A DNA stretch of 64,000 bases from an uncultured Acidobacteriia bacterium. Its GTDB lineage: Bacteria; Acidobacteriota; Terriglobia; Bryobacterales; Bryobacteraceae. The stretch is taken from contig CAIRSA010000072.1 in assembly GCA_903881085.1 (NCBI GenBank), forward strand, positions 1-64,000, written 5' to 3'. A program made the translations under genes and the position numbers. The notes below the pieces were generated by a model. It made no database searches and was not told the DNA's origin. It saw only the letters and a list, made by a program, of their open reading frames with translations. Below are positions 1 through 7,875 of this stretch, piece after piece; the first letter of the stretch is position 1; each line of letters opens with the position of its first letter.

Positions 1-253
1 CGACGATTTCGTAGGGGCCGAGTTTGTCACCTGCGGTGAGCGGCTTGGCTTTGGCGGGAGTATTCAGCAGTTGGGCCGCAGGGGTGTCCAGGATTTTGCC
101 GCCGGAATCCTTGGCAAGCAGGCGCTCGATCTCGCGCTTCAATTCGTCGTCGCCGCGGCAGGCGTCAGCGAGAAAGGCGCCACGCTCCTCCGGTTCACGC
201 TCCTGCGCCGCGTTGTACAACTCCTCGATTCTACGCCACCGCTCTGGGTTCAT
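1..253 (-). CDS. Serine/threonine protein kinase, N-terminal part (cut by window edge)
   Basis: Reading the minus strand from the ATG at 251-253 gives 84 residues that begin MNPERWRRIEELYNAA and run off the window. The first 60 or so residues are the helical leader found on Acidobacteria kinases encoded beside ECF sigma factors. They end in KLGPYEIV, the usual opening of a Pkn-type kinase domain just before the glycine-rich loop. The start lies 2 bases after the TAA of the sigma factor, so the two are almost certainly co-transcribed and translationally coupled. The catalytic domain is outside the window. Kinase identity is inferred from the leader and context, with no catalytic residue visible here. 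Confidence 0.8.
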   Translation of the reverse strand, partial: MNPERWRRIEELYNAAQEREPEERGAFLADACRGDDELKREIERLLAKDSGGKILDTPAAQLLNTPAKAKPLTAGDKLGPYEIV

Positions 254-255
254 GG

Positions 256-837
256 TTAGTTAGATTGTAGCTCGCGATCCATCTCATCTAGTAACCATGC
301 CCGTGCCAGTTTCCAGTCCCTCAGGATACTCGGTTCCGACATGCCCAGCACCTCGGCCGTCTCCTTTACGCTAAGGCCACCGAAGAATCGCATCTCCACC
401 ACTTGCGCTTTGCGCGCGTCAAACTTTGACAGCGCGTCTAGTGCATCGTCCAGCCTAACCAGTTCCCTGCCGCGTCCGGCCATCGCATCAATCGATTCGT
501 TGAGATCGACGCGGGCGATTCCGCCGCCGCGCTTTTCGGCTCCACGCGCCCGGGCCGCATCCACCAGAATGCGTCGCATCATCTGGGCGGATACCGCGAA
601 AAAGTGTGCCCGGTGCTCCCACTGGACATTATTCGCGCCAACCAGTTGCAGAAACGCCTCATTCACCAGAGCGGTGGCTTGCAGTGTATTGCCGGCACGC
701 TCGTTCGCCATGTAGCGCTGAGCCCGGCGGCGCAATTCGTCATAAACCAGCGGCGTCAATTTATCAAGCGCAGCCCGGTCGCCGCCGGCCCAGGCGTGCA
801 GCAGGCCCGTGATTTCACCGGATGGAGATGGTTCCAA
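256..837 (-). CDS. ECF RNA polymerase sigma factor (TIGR02999/Sigma70_ECF type)
   Basis: A 193-residue protein with a full sigma-2/sigma-4 arrangement. Region 2 includes LVYDELRRRAQRYM and AHFFAVSAQMMRRILVDAAR. Region 4 has FFGGLSVKETAEVLGMS followed by LRDWKLARAWL, which match the TIGR02999 family common in Solibacter and planctomycetes. No ATG lies near the expected start. I chose TTG at 835-837, because the reading frame further upstream (to 1233) is antisense to another gene and does not resemble sigma factors. It directly precedes a kinase gene, the usual partner of this sigma group, so kinase-dependent control is likely. The start codon is the uncertain part. Confidence 0.88.
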   Translation of the reverse strand: MEPSPSGEITGLLHAWAGGDRAALDKLTPLVYDELRRRAQRYMANERAGNTLQATALVNEAFLQLVGANNVQWEHRAHFFAVSAQMMRRILVDAARARGAEKRGGGIARVDLNESIDAMAGRGRELVRLDDALDALSKFDARKAQVVEMRFFGGLSVKETAEVLGMSEPSILRDWKLARAWLLDEMDRELQSN

Positions 838-903
838 AAAATAATTACATCCCGTTAGCGTTTTGCCTCTGCCAATGCGCCTACCCGGCTGAAAGAGGGA
901 ATT

Positions 904-1467
904 ATGAAAACTTACTGGGTAATCGGGATCATGATGGCGGCAGGGATGAATGCCAATGGCAAGTCCAGAGACTGTGACGTGACGCTTCGCGTCGTCAACA
1001 ATGTCGGCATGTCGGCCGGCACGCTGGTGAATGCGGCAAAGTTGAAGGCCAGCGAGATGTTTCGTGAAGCCGGCGTGAAGGTGCGTGAGACGGGCAGTTC
1101 CTGCGGTGTACAGCTCCTGATCGAGATTGAAAACGGAAACGACTATGGCGGGCACCAGAGTGCTTTGGCCTATGCGATGCCCTATAAAACAGCAGGCACC
1201 AATATCCACGTGTTTCTGGACCGCGTTGGGCAACTGGGAAACCGGCCCAGCTTCGTCATCGGTTTGCTAGCGCACGTGATGGTGCATGAAATTACCCATG
1301 TGCTTCAACTGATTGATCGGCCTTCCGCGGGGGGCGTGATGAAAGCGAGTTGGACTCGTGAGGATTACCAGCGCATGGATCTGGACCGGATTCCTTTTGC
1401 TACCGAAGATGTGGAACTGATCCGGAAAGGTCTGGCAAGTCGTAACACGCCCACGAAGGCGGAATAA
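904..1467 (+). CDS. Secreted HExxH-type putative metallopeptidase-like protein
   Basis: A 187-residue protein divergent from the ECF sigma gene. A good ribosome site (GAGGGA, 3 bases before the ATG) supports the start. A short hydrophobic N-terminus could be a weak signal peptide. Residues about 125-135 read MVHEITHVLQ, a zincin-type HExxH, followed by a GGVMKASW stretch. This resembles an uncharacterised Acidobacteria family in which HExGH is followed by a G-I-M-x-x-x-W motif. Proteolysis is inferred from the motif only. No third zinc ligand can be assigned with certainty. The pairing with an ECF/kinase system may be coincidental. Confidence 0.6.
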   Translation: MKTYWVIGIMMAAGMNANGKSRDCDVTLRVVNNVGMSAGTLVNAAKLKASEMFREAGVKVRETGSSCGVQLLIEIENGNDYGGHQSALAYAMPYKTAGTNIHVFLDRVGQLGNRPSFVIGLLAHVMVHEITHVLQLIDRPSAGGVMKASWTREDYQRMDLDRIPFATEDVELIRKGLASRNTPTKAE

Positions 1468-1539
1468 GGTTGATATTACCGAACCCTTCTTCGGGCCCGA
1501 CTGCCAGTTTAGAGTCACAGTCTACGGCGGCGGTCGAGT

Positions 1540-1672
1540 CCGACAAAATCTTTAGGGCGACGTCGCGTCCCAATCGCATGTCCCGTGCTTTCCTCGCTTC
1601 ACCCATTCCGCCACCTCCGATCAGGAAGAGGACTTTGTCTGGTCCGAGATTCGTCCCAGGGGAAATGGCCAT
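1540..1672 (-). pseudogene. Remnant of a serine/threonine kinase N-terminus
   Basis: From the ATG at 1670-1672 the minus strand encodes NLGPDKVLFLIGGGGMGEA, then KARDMRLGRDVALKIL. These are recognisable as the P-loop and catalytic-lysine region of a Pkn-type kinase (compare LGPYEVL, GGMGEVYKARD and VAIK). After about 45 residues the similarity stops, and the frame runs into unrelated sequence ending near 1400. There is no HRD, DFG or C-lobe anywhere nearby. The glycine loop has GEARKA where GEVYKA is expected, so it is also drifting. I call it a truncated, decaying copy, possibly left by recombination between the many kinase paralogues of such genomes. Confidence 0.65.
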
Positions 1673-2072
1673 TTGAGCCGTAAGGGGCAGTCCATCAAAT
1701 CAGTGACCGGATACGGAATGAATCACGGCATCCGGAAAGTATCCTCCTGGCAGCCTTTCGCCCTACGGCATGAACATGATTGCAACAGCTTCTTTCATAT
1801 CCTCTTTTCGCCATTCGGCAAGAGTAGCTGCTGGATAAGTGTCGTTATCGGAAATCATGCATCGAGGCGGCCTTTTCGCGGTGACATCCTTCCCAGGTCC
1901 CCCGAGGGATAGCTATCGCGAAACCCCTTCCCCACAAGTTCAATCGCTTGGGGGGCTGGCTTGGCCGCAAAGCCGATTCTTGACGAGGGGTCCTTATCGT
2001 AACGCCTATGCCGATGCCACCCGCTCCCGCTTCATCCACTATGTTTTCGTTTGGAGCACCGGTAGTTTTGCG
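1673..2072. other. Intergenic stretch without a recognisable gene
   Basis: About 400 bases between the kinase remnant and the PIN toxin. Short open frames exist on both strands, but none has a recognisable motif, ribosome site or sensible composition. It may be eroded coding sequence belonging to the kinase remnant next to it. Confidence 0.4.
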
Positions 2073-2498
2073 TTAATCAAGCATCCGCAATAAATCCATT
2101 ACAGTCACAATCGGGATGCCCTCAAATATCTTCAACCGCCGAAGATGCTTGTCACCCGAAACAATCAGATCCGCTTTCCCCGCCACCGCGCATTCAAGGA
2201 TCCGATCATCGTCAGGATCATCTCTGACAGCTGCAATTTGCGTTCGAGGAACCACAATTTGCGCCAGCTTGCTAATCATGCGCAACCGGTCGCTCAGTCG
2301 TGGATCCTTCCAACCAAAATCATCGCGCAGCACACGCCCCAACTCATTCAAGATGGGCGGCGAAATAATGAGCCGGAATCTCTGGTCCAACGCTGCCCGC
2401 CATGCCTTGGCGCCCGCCTCGCCTTCAAACTGAAGCGCGGAGACATAAACGTTGGTGTCCCAAACAACCCTAAGCCTTGCGGCGTGCACGTGACGCAT
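2073..2498 (-). CDS. PIN-domain toxin (putative VapC-like ribonuclease, TIGR00305 type)
   Basis: A 141-residue PIN protein. The first acidic residue is in VVWDTNVYVSAL, a conserved glutamate follows in ILNELGRVL, and the C-terminal acidic cluster is in RDDPDDDRILECA with SGDKHL. This is the layout of the TIGR00305 toxin family. PIN toxins are Mg2+-dependent RNases. The gene overlaps the 3' end of the RHH antitoxin gene by 29 bases (ATG start) or about 20 bases if the GTG at codon 4 is used, so translation is coupled. Order is antitoxin then toxin, the standard arrangement. Confidence 0.85.
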   Translation of the reverse strand: MRHVHAARLRVVWDTNVYVSALQFEGEAGAKAWRAALDQRFRLIISPPILNELGRVLRDDFGWKDPRLSDRLRMISKLAQIVVPRTQIAAVRDDPDDDRILECAVAGKADLIVSGDKHLRRLKIFEGIPIVTVMDLLRMLD

Positions 2499-2820
2499 GG
2501 ATAATCTGGTCGATGTCCTCTTCCTTGATGCCGAGCTTCTTCACGCGGCTCTGCCCATACTTCAAAAGCTTTGCGTCTTCCTTTAGCATCTCCTCGCGGC
2601 TAATCGGCTTCTGGGCCTTTTCCCGGTGCGCATCCGCGATGATCTGCGTCACCCATCGATCATCGTCCTGGTCGCGCTGCTTGCGATAGTTTTTATAAAC
2701 CCGGAACATCTCGCGAAACAACTCGCTCTTTGTGCGCCGCTCCGCGCGCGAAACCCGCTCCACCTCCAGCACCATCGAAGGAGGTACCGAAAAACCAATT
2801 ATTTTTGTGGTTCGTGCCAT
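2470..2820 (-). CDS. Ribbon-helix-helix antitoxin of the PIN toxin
   Basis: A 116-residue protein. Its N-terminus, TTKIIGFSVPPSMVLEVERV, continues as SRAERRTKSELFREM, a typical RHH/CopG fold with a beta strand that contacts DNA and two helices. The basic, charged C-terminal half (KAQKPISREEMLKED and onward) is the likely toxin-wrapping tail. It is upstream of and overlaps the PIN toxin. By analogy with other RHH antitoxins it probably represses its own operon. No operator was identified with confidence. Confidence 0.8.
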   Translation of the reverse strand: MARTTKIIGFSVPPSMVLEVERVSRAERRTKSELFREMFRVYKNYRKQRDQDDDRWVTQIIADAHREKAQKPISREEMLKEDAKLLKYGQSRVKKLGIKEEDIDQIIHASRARRKA

Positions 2821-3274
2821 GAGTTTAACTTAGTTCAACTATACGCCAGACCGCGAGTCACCATCAATTGGAAAATATTTCTCGTTCCAAATCAACCGCT
2901 TCCGAAAAACCGCCCGTTAATCCCGCACCACCATGCTGCACACTTGATATCGAAGCAGGCAACGTCCGGCCGGACAGCTTCGCTGCATTACGGTGTCCAT
3001 CGCGGGCCAATGAATCGGTCTATAACTGCTACATGCCATGATCGAGGAACGGTCCTTACAGAGTCCCGCAAGTTAAATCAGGGGGGGCTCAAAGAGATGG
3101 ACAGGGGGTCGATCTCCGACACACAGAGTCGAAAGCCAGTAACAGTTCTTTGACAATCAAAGTAGGTAAGCGTCAGCCACCTGAGCCACCTGGCCAAGGA
3201 TCATTCCCTTGCCGTCAGCCTCCAGCGTATCTCCCAGATCCGAAATGATGAACTGCCAAAGCCTCTAACCACCG
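2821..3274. other. Intergenic stretch without a recognisable gene
   Basis: Roughly 450 bases between the antitoxin start and the ilvD end. Open frames on both strands are short, lack ribosome sites and resemble nothing I know. It should contain the toxin-antitoxin promoter near 2821-2870, but no clear -35/-10 pair stands out. Confidence 0.4.
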
Positions 3275-3300
3275 GGCCCAGGGCCAATGCTCCCTGGGCC
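3275..3300 (-). terminator. Hairpin downstream of ilvD
   Basis: A perfect 9-bp inverted repeat (GGCCCAGGG / CCCTGGGCC) with an 8-base loop lies 14 bases past the ilvD stop. No T-run follows it on the minus strand. It could stop or stabilise the ilvD transcript, but it is not a canonical intrinsic terminator. Confidence 0.5.
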
Positions 3301-3314
3301 GCAGCGATCGTATT

Positions 3315-4982
3315 TTAAAACTCAGAAGTAACCGCACCCTCGCTGGCACTCGAAACCAACTTCACATACTTCGCAAACACACCCACCTTGTACTTCTCTG
3401 CCGGCCGCGTCCACTTCGCCAATCGCGCAGCTACTACCTCAGGCGCCACATTCAGTTCGATCTTTGCGTTCTCAATGTCGATGGCAATCTCGTCGCCCTC
3501 TTCCACCACCGCGATAGGTCCGCCGTTGAATGCCTCAGGCGCAACGTGTCCGATCATGAACCCGCGCGTCGCTCCGCTGAACCGGCCATCGGTCAGCAGC
3601 GCCGTTGTTTCGGAAAGCCCGCGTCCTACAATCGCTCCGGTCACGCCCAACATCTCGCGCATGCCCGGACCGCCGCGCGGCCCTTCATAACGGATCACCA
3701 CAATATCGCCCGCCTGAATGTTGCCCGCCAGCACCGCATGCATCGCGTCTTCTTCGCAATTGAACACGCGCGCCGGACCGGTCTGGCCCTTGCGATTGAT
3801 ACCGGTCACCTTCAACACGCAGCCTTCGGGTGCCAGCGAGCCCTTCAAAATCACCAGTCCACCGCTCTTCTTGATCGGATCGGAAAGCGGCTTGATCACC
3901 TGCTGCCCCGGCGTCTCTTGCGCCACCGCGGCCTCTTCGGCAAACGTCTTGCCCGTGATGGTCTTTTCGTCCCCGTGAATATAGCCGCCATCCACCAGTC
4001 GCTTCGCAATCACCGGAATGCCGCCTGCCTTATCCACGTCCACCGCGAAATACTTGCCCGCCGGTTTGATGTCCACCAACAGCGGAGTGCGATTGCTGAT
4101 CGTCTGGAAATCATCGATGCCCAATGCCACGCCAGCTTCGCGCGCCATCGCGATCAAGTGCAGCACTGCGTTGGTCGACCCGCCGCTCGCCGCCACCGAT
4201 GCGATCGCGTTTTCGAAAGCCTTGCGCGTGCAGATGTCGCGCGGCTTCAGATCGTTCTTCACCGCGTCCATGATGATCTGCCCGCAACGGAACGCCACAT
4301 CGTCCTTGCGCGGATCCACCTGCGGAACAGACGCCATGCCGAACGGACACAGTCCGATGATCTCCATCACGGTCGCCATCGTATTCGCCGTGAACTGGCC
4401 GCCGCATGCGCCCGCACCGGGGCACGCCGCGTTTTCCACCGCCAGCAACTCAGCGTCGGAAATCCTGCCTGCCGCGTTCGCGCCGACGGCTTCGAACACG
4501 TCCTGAATCGACAGTTCCCGGTCGCCCAGCTTGCCTGGCAGAATCGACCCGCCGTACAAGACCAGGTGAGGCAGGTTCAACCGCAGTGCCGCCATGGCCG
4601 CGCCCGGAATCGTCTTATCGCACGCCACCAGCGACACGATGCCATCGAACATGTGCCCGCGCGCTACCAACTCAATGGAATCGGCGATGACTTCGCGGCT
4701 TACCAGCGAAGCCTTCATGCCCTCGGTACCCATCGTGATGCCGTCGCTGATTGAGACGGTGTTGAACTCCATCGGAGTCCCGCCTGCGGCGCGAATGCCT
4801 TCTTTCACCTTCACGGCCAGCTCGCGCAAATTGTAGTTGCACGGCATGGTCTCAATCCAGGTGTTGGCGACGCCGATGATCGGCTTGCGCAGGTCTTCGT
4901 CAGTAATGCCTACGGCCTTCAGCATGCTCCGTGCAGGCGCGCGGTCTCGTCCTTGGGTGATGGTGTAGCTATTCAGTTTCAT
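3315..4982 (-). CDS. ilvD: Dihydroxy-acid dehydratase
   Basis: A 555-residue protein, the normal IlvD length. It dehydrates 2,3-dihydroxy-isovalerate and 2,3-dihydroxy-3-methylvalerate in branched-chain amino acid synthesis. Cluster cysteines are visible at C48 (ETMPCNYN), C121 ([10 protein letters not shown]) and C193 ([15 protein letters not shown]), as in [2Fe-2S] or [4Fe-4S] IlvD/Edd enzymes. The C-terminal [20 protein letters not shown] signature is also present. The gene stands alone, divergent from a YwaF-like gene 38 bases away. A TATAAT hexamer sits about 12 bases before its ATG, with no obvious ribosome site, so its leader is probably very short. Confidence 0.97.
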   Translation of the reverse strand: MKLNSYTITQGRDRAPARSMLKAVGITDEDLRKPIIGVANTWIETMPCNYNLRELAVKVKEGIRAAGGTPMEFNTVSISDGITMGTEGMKASLVSREVIADSIELVARGHMFDGIVSLVACDKTIPGAAMAALRLNLPHLVLYGGSILPGKLGDRELSIQDVFEAVGANAAGRISDAELLAVENAACPGAGACGGQFTANTMATVMEIIGLCPFGMASVPQVDPRKDDVAFRCGQIIMDAVKNDLKPRDICTRKAFENAIASVAASGGSTNAVLHLIAMAREAGVALGIDDFQTISNRTPLLVDIKPAGKYFAVDVDKAGGIPVIAKRLVDGGYIHGDEKTITGKTFAEEAAVAQETPGQQVIKPLSDPIKKSGGLVILKGSLAPEGCVLKVTGINRKGQTGPARVFNCEEDAMHAVLAGNIQAGDIVVIRYEGPRGGPGMREMLGVTGAIVGRGLSETTALLTDGRFSGATRGFMIGHVAPEAFNGGPIAVVEEGDEIAIDIENAKIELNVAPEVVAARLAKWTRPAEKYKVGVFAKYVKLVSSASEGAVTSEF

Positions 4983-5020
4983 GTTGAATCAACTATTATA
5001 CTGGTTACTCTGCTTAGCCT

Positions 5021-5692
5021 ATGCAAACAGACTTCGTTCAGTTCGGCCTGCTGCATCTTTTGATCATCGCCTTGGTGCCGGTGTTCGCCTTCGCTCTTTC
5101 GCGCGGACCGCGCTGGACGCGCATCCCGCTAGGCGTATTCTTGATGATTAACGAAATCATCTGGTACGCCTACAAGCTGCGCACGGAAGGCTGGCGCTTC
5201 CCTGAGGGGATGCCCATTCAACTCTGCGATCTCACGCTCTGGCTCACCGTGGTCTCGCTGCTCACGCTCAACCAATGGGTCTTCGAAGCCGCCTATTTCC
5301 TCGGCGTTGCCGGCGCAGGCATGGCGATTATTCAACCGGAACTATGGGCGCCGATGGCATCGTATCCGACCATCTATTTCTTCCTCGCCCACGGCGGCAT
5401 CGTTGCTTCGGTGCTGTTCCTAATCTGGGGTAATATCGTTCGACCCACCGCCGGCTGCCTCAAGCGAGTGCTCATCATGTTGAACGGTTATGCCGCGCTT
5501 GTGGGCACCTTCAATGCCATCTTCCACACCAACTACATGTTCCTTTGCCGCAAGCCGCAGGTCGCATCGCTGCTCGATTTCTTCGGGCCGTGGCCTCTCT
5601 ATATTCTCGCCGGAGAAGCAATTGCCATGCTGCTTTTCGCGCTACTCTATCTGCCGTTCCGGAAAGAAAAGCCGCTCTCTACTTCTTGTTGA
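5021..5692 (+). CDS. TIGR02206/YwaF-type integral membrane protein
   Basis: A 223-residue protein with six or seven hydrophobic segments spread evenly along its length. Recognisable family features are MPIQLCDLTLW in the middle and FNAIFHTNYMFLCRKP before the last helices, matching the TIGR02206 (TP0381/YwaF) membrane family. No biochemical role is established for this family that I can name. The start ATG is 38 bases from ilvD on the other strand. The 3' end overlaps the convergent neighbour by 14 bases. Confidence 0.8.
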   Translation: MQTDFVQFGLLHLLIIALVPVFAFALSRGPRWTRIPLGVFLMINEIIWYAYKLRTEGWRFPEGMPIQLCDLTLWLTVVSLLTLNQWVFEAAYFLGVAGAGMAIIQPELWAPMASYPTIYFFLAHGGIVASVLFLIWGNIVRPTAGCLKRVLIMLNGYAALVGTFNAIFHTNYMFLCRKPQVASLLDFFGPWPLYILAGEAIAMLLFALLYLPFRKEKPLSTSC

Positions 5693-6428
5693 TTTCTTCC
5701 TGGATCGATTTCCGGTAATCAGGTGCCTGTGCTGGGTCTATATCGAAATTTAAATTTCGAATTTCGCTCAGCCTCTTGTCTGCATTGGCGATGAAAGCCA
5801 ATTCCAGATCCGTAATCGTCTTGGGCGGAGTGGGGGTCTGCGGCGCCTCGGCAAACGAACGGATCTCGTTGCCGAGTTGAAGGCATGCAAGATACGATTT
5901 TTTAGCTGATCCGATGTTTGCGGGCATGGATAAGACCTTTGGAATAGCCTGCCAGAAGGTCATGAGCAGCGTTACCGTCAGTGCCGCATTCAGTAAATAA
6001 TGATTGGAATTTGTCCATCCTTTCTGGACGACAAAGATCCCCAATATCGCAGCCAGGCCAGCCAGCGCAGACCAGATGACCGTCCAGGCATAGTAGCTTC
6101 TCTGCATGCCCAGGTAGACCTTCATCTGCGAGATGGAATGGTTTCGCACATCTTCGTACTGTTCCTTCAAACGGCCCTTCGTGCACTCTTTCATTTCGAT
6201 GGAGAAGCACGTCAACGAATCCGATTTTGGTAATTCCGTTTTGTCCTCATGAATCGCGCTCGATAGCCAACCCTCAGCGACACTTGCTGCTCTCCATGAG
6301 GTTCCAAAATGGGCTACCACAGTGATTGCAATAATTCCCATCGTCAGATTGAAATGCCGCCAGACTCTTGGCCAATCCCAATCTGATTGTGGGTCCCCGG
6401 TTTCTTTCTCTTCCTTTGGTGGAATCAT
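5679..6428 (-). CDS. Membrane protein of unknown function
   Basis: A 249-residue protein I do not recognise. It has one hydrophobic segment near residues 27-45 (LTMGIIAITVVAHFG). A soluble loop with two cysteines follows, then two adjacent segments around residues 115-160 (AWTVIWSALAGLAAILGIFV and LLNAALTVTLLMTFW), and finally a hydrophilic, helical C-terminal tail of about 80 residues. The layout suggests an inner-membrane protein with a cytoplasmic C-terminus. It lies alone on the minus strand and converges with the YwaF-like gene. Confidence 0.6.
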   Translation of the reverse strand: MIPPKEEKETGDPQSDWDWPRVWRHFNLTMGIIAITVVAHFGTSWRAASVAEGWLSSAIHEDKTELPKSDSLTCFSIEMKECTKGRLKEQYEDVRNHSISQMKVYLGMQRSYYAWTVIWSALAGLAAILGIFVVQKGWTNSNHYLLNAALTVTLLMTFWQAIPKVLSMPANIGSAKKSYLACLQLGNEIRSFAEAPQTPTPPKTITDLELAFIANADKRLSEIRNLNFDIDPAQAPDYRKSIQEEINKK

Positions 6429-6448
6429 TGGCGAATTATACTACACGC

Positions 6449-7042
6449 CTAACGGATAAATTTCGGCGAATTCACTCCGCTTTCAGCCTTTGGAAAGTGT
6501 ATCCGCAAAACATCCATGAACCGCCGGCTCTTCACCCGTTCATTGTCCTCGTCGAGCGCCATCCGCTGTAAGAAAACCAGCACCCCCAGCACCTCAGCAT
6601 CGCGCTTGTCCTCCACCCGTTCGCGTACCCTGCGGAATATCGAAGCGGCCACGCTGTTGTTTGGCAAGGCCTCATAAAACACGCCGGCAATTAGCGTGCG
6701 ATAGGTCATGATCAAAGCCTCGATCGCCTCCTTCACATCGGAATCGTAAGCGTGATTGGCCTCCAGCGCGCCCTCGGCCAGTGCCGAAGCCGTCGCCAAC
6801 AACAGCTCTTCGTGATCAACCAGGAAGCCCTCCGTGATCTTCACGTCCTGATGCGGAAATGTCCACGGGTCTACATCCACCAGCTTTTCGTGGATACGCG
6901 CCTCTCGCAGATAGCCGCACTCGAACGGGCAAACCACCGTCACTTCGCGCGACGTCCCGCAGCATTGCGAACAAATATCGCCATTCAGAGCCACGCAATG
7001 CCGGCGCGGTTTCCGGGTCTCGCACAGAACACATTTAGACAT
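6449..7042 (-). CDS. Cysteine-rich zinc-finger-like protein of unknown function
   Basis: A 197-residue protein starting MSKCVLCETRKPRRHC. The ATG at 7040-7042 is preferred over the one 21 bases upstream because the cysteine motif begins right there. The N-terminal 45 residues hold paired cysteines (CVLC, CSQCC and CPFEC), suggesting one or two zinc sites. The rest is predicted helical, with LVDHEELLLATASALAEGAL and a C-terminal region rich in charged residues. No enzyme motif is visible. Nucleic-acid or protein binding would be a guess. Confidence 0.65.
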   Translation of the reverse strand: MSKCVLCETRKPRRHCVALNGDICSQCCGTSREVTVVCPFECGYLREARIHEKLVDVDPWTFPHQDVKITEGFLVDHEELLLATASALAEGALEANHAYDSDVKEAIEALIMTYRTLIAGVFYEALPNNSVAASIFRRVRERVEDKRDAEVLGVLVFLQRMALDEDNERVKSRRFMDVLRIHFPKAESGVNSPKFIR

Positions 7043-7070
7043 GCCGAATCCATATCGTATCATTGCAGTA

Positions 7071-7226
7071 ATGGCAAGAATGAATTTTTACATCAAGGTG
7101 GAAGTGGACTTGAGGGAGGGCGAAAAGCCCGATAAGCTGGGCTACGAGATTTGCCGCGTTATTCAGAAAGTGTATGGCGTGCGCCAGGCCGAAGTATCGA
7201 GCGTTGTCAATCGCGGAGACGAATGA
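7071..7226 (+). CDS. Small conserved-looking protein, 51 residues
   Basis: The frame opens at ATG 7071 (or ATG 7080, giving MNFYIKVEVDLREGEKPDKL). It ends in a TGA that overlaps the ATG of the next gene (ATGA, 7223-7226), so it looks like the first cistron of an operon with the amidotransferase and helicase. The sequence alternates hydrophobic and charged residues, as expected for a small beta-alpha-beta fold. I do not recognise a family. Coupling to the next gene is the main support for it being real. Confidence 0.6.
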   Translation: MARMNFYIKVEVDLREGEKPDKLGYEICRVIQKVYGVRQAEVSSVVNRGDE

Positions 7227-7873
7227 AGCGCGTCTGCATTGCCGCAGGCACTCCGCTGCGAATGAACGATGAAAGAATTCAGCCCTACCAGGAAGCCTTG
7301 CGCGCAGTGGGTCTGGAATCGATCGTCCTGAGGCCCGGCGAAGACGTCCCGGATTTCGACGGCCTGCTGCTATCGGGCGGCACCGACATCGACCCCGATT
7401 TCTATCGCACCGCACGCGACCCGCGAACAGACGAGCCCGACACCGGCCGCGATGCGTTCGAACTCGGCCTGCTTTCCGCTGCGCTCTGCACCCTCCGGCC
7501 CGTGCTCGCCATCTGCCGCGGCATGCAATTGTTCAGCGTCTATCACAGCGGCACGCTGCATCAACACATCGAAGGACACTCACAGATCGGCGTGCATGAT
7601 GCGCACGCAGTAATCGTGGAAGCCGGCACGCAACTGGCCTCGATCATCGGCGCAGGCGAACACGTTATCAACTCGCGCCATCATCAGACTGTCGATCAAC
7701 CCGGCCCGGGCCTCGTCGTAACAGCCCTCTCGCCCGATGGAATCGTGGAAGCTTTGGAGTTTCCCGATCACCCGTTCGCCATCGCTGTTCAGTGGCATCC
7801 TGAGGACCGCGTCCAAACTTCCGAATGCGACCGGCGCCTCTTCCAGGCGTTTGCCGCTAAACTGAATGCATAG
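7223..7873 (+). CDS. Class I glutamine amidotransferase, gamma-glutamyl-GABA hydrolase (PuuD/peptidase C26) family
   Basis: A 216-residue protein with the C26 triad. The nucleophile C98 is in LAICRGMQ, and H192 and E194 are in VQWHPED. The oxyanion region is LLLSGGTDIDP. The family hydrolyses gamma-glutamyl bonds (for example gamma-glutamyl-GABA in putrescine breakdown) in the cytoplasm. The ATG at 7223 overlaps the stop of the preceding small gene, and I prefer it over a longer frame beginning 72 bases upstream that only extends into that gene. It is followed 2 bases later by the helicase. No other polyamine gene is present, so the true substrate is uncertain. Confidence 0.85.
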   Translation: MKRVCIAAGTPLRMNDERIQPYQEALRAVGLESIVLRPGEDVPDFDGLLLSGGTDIDPDFYRTARDPRTDEPDTGRDAFELGLLSAALCTLRPVLAICRGMQLFSVYHSGTLHQHIEGHSQIGVHDAHAVIVEAGTQLASIIGAGEHVINSRHHQTVDQPGPGLVVTALSPDGIVEALEFPDHPFAIAVQWHPEDRVQTSECDRRLFQAFAAKLNA

Positions 7874-7875
7874 GC

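Noticed and set aside
838-1233. N-terminal extension of the first ECF sigma factor
   Set aside because: The added 132 residues are antisense to the HExxH gene and do not resemble any sigma factor.
3546-4754. 402-residue open frame antisense to ilvD
   Set aside because: It is a shadow of the GC-rich ilvD coding strand, rich in Arg and His, with no motif or ribosome site.
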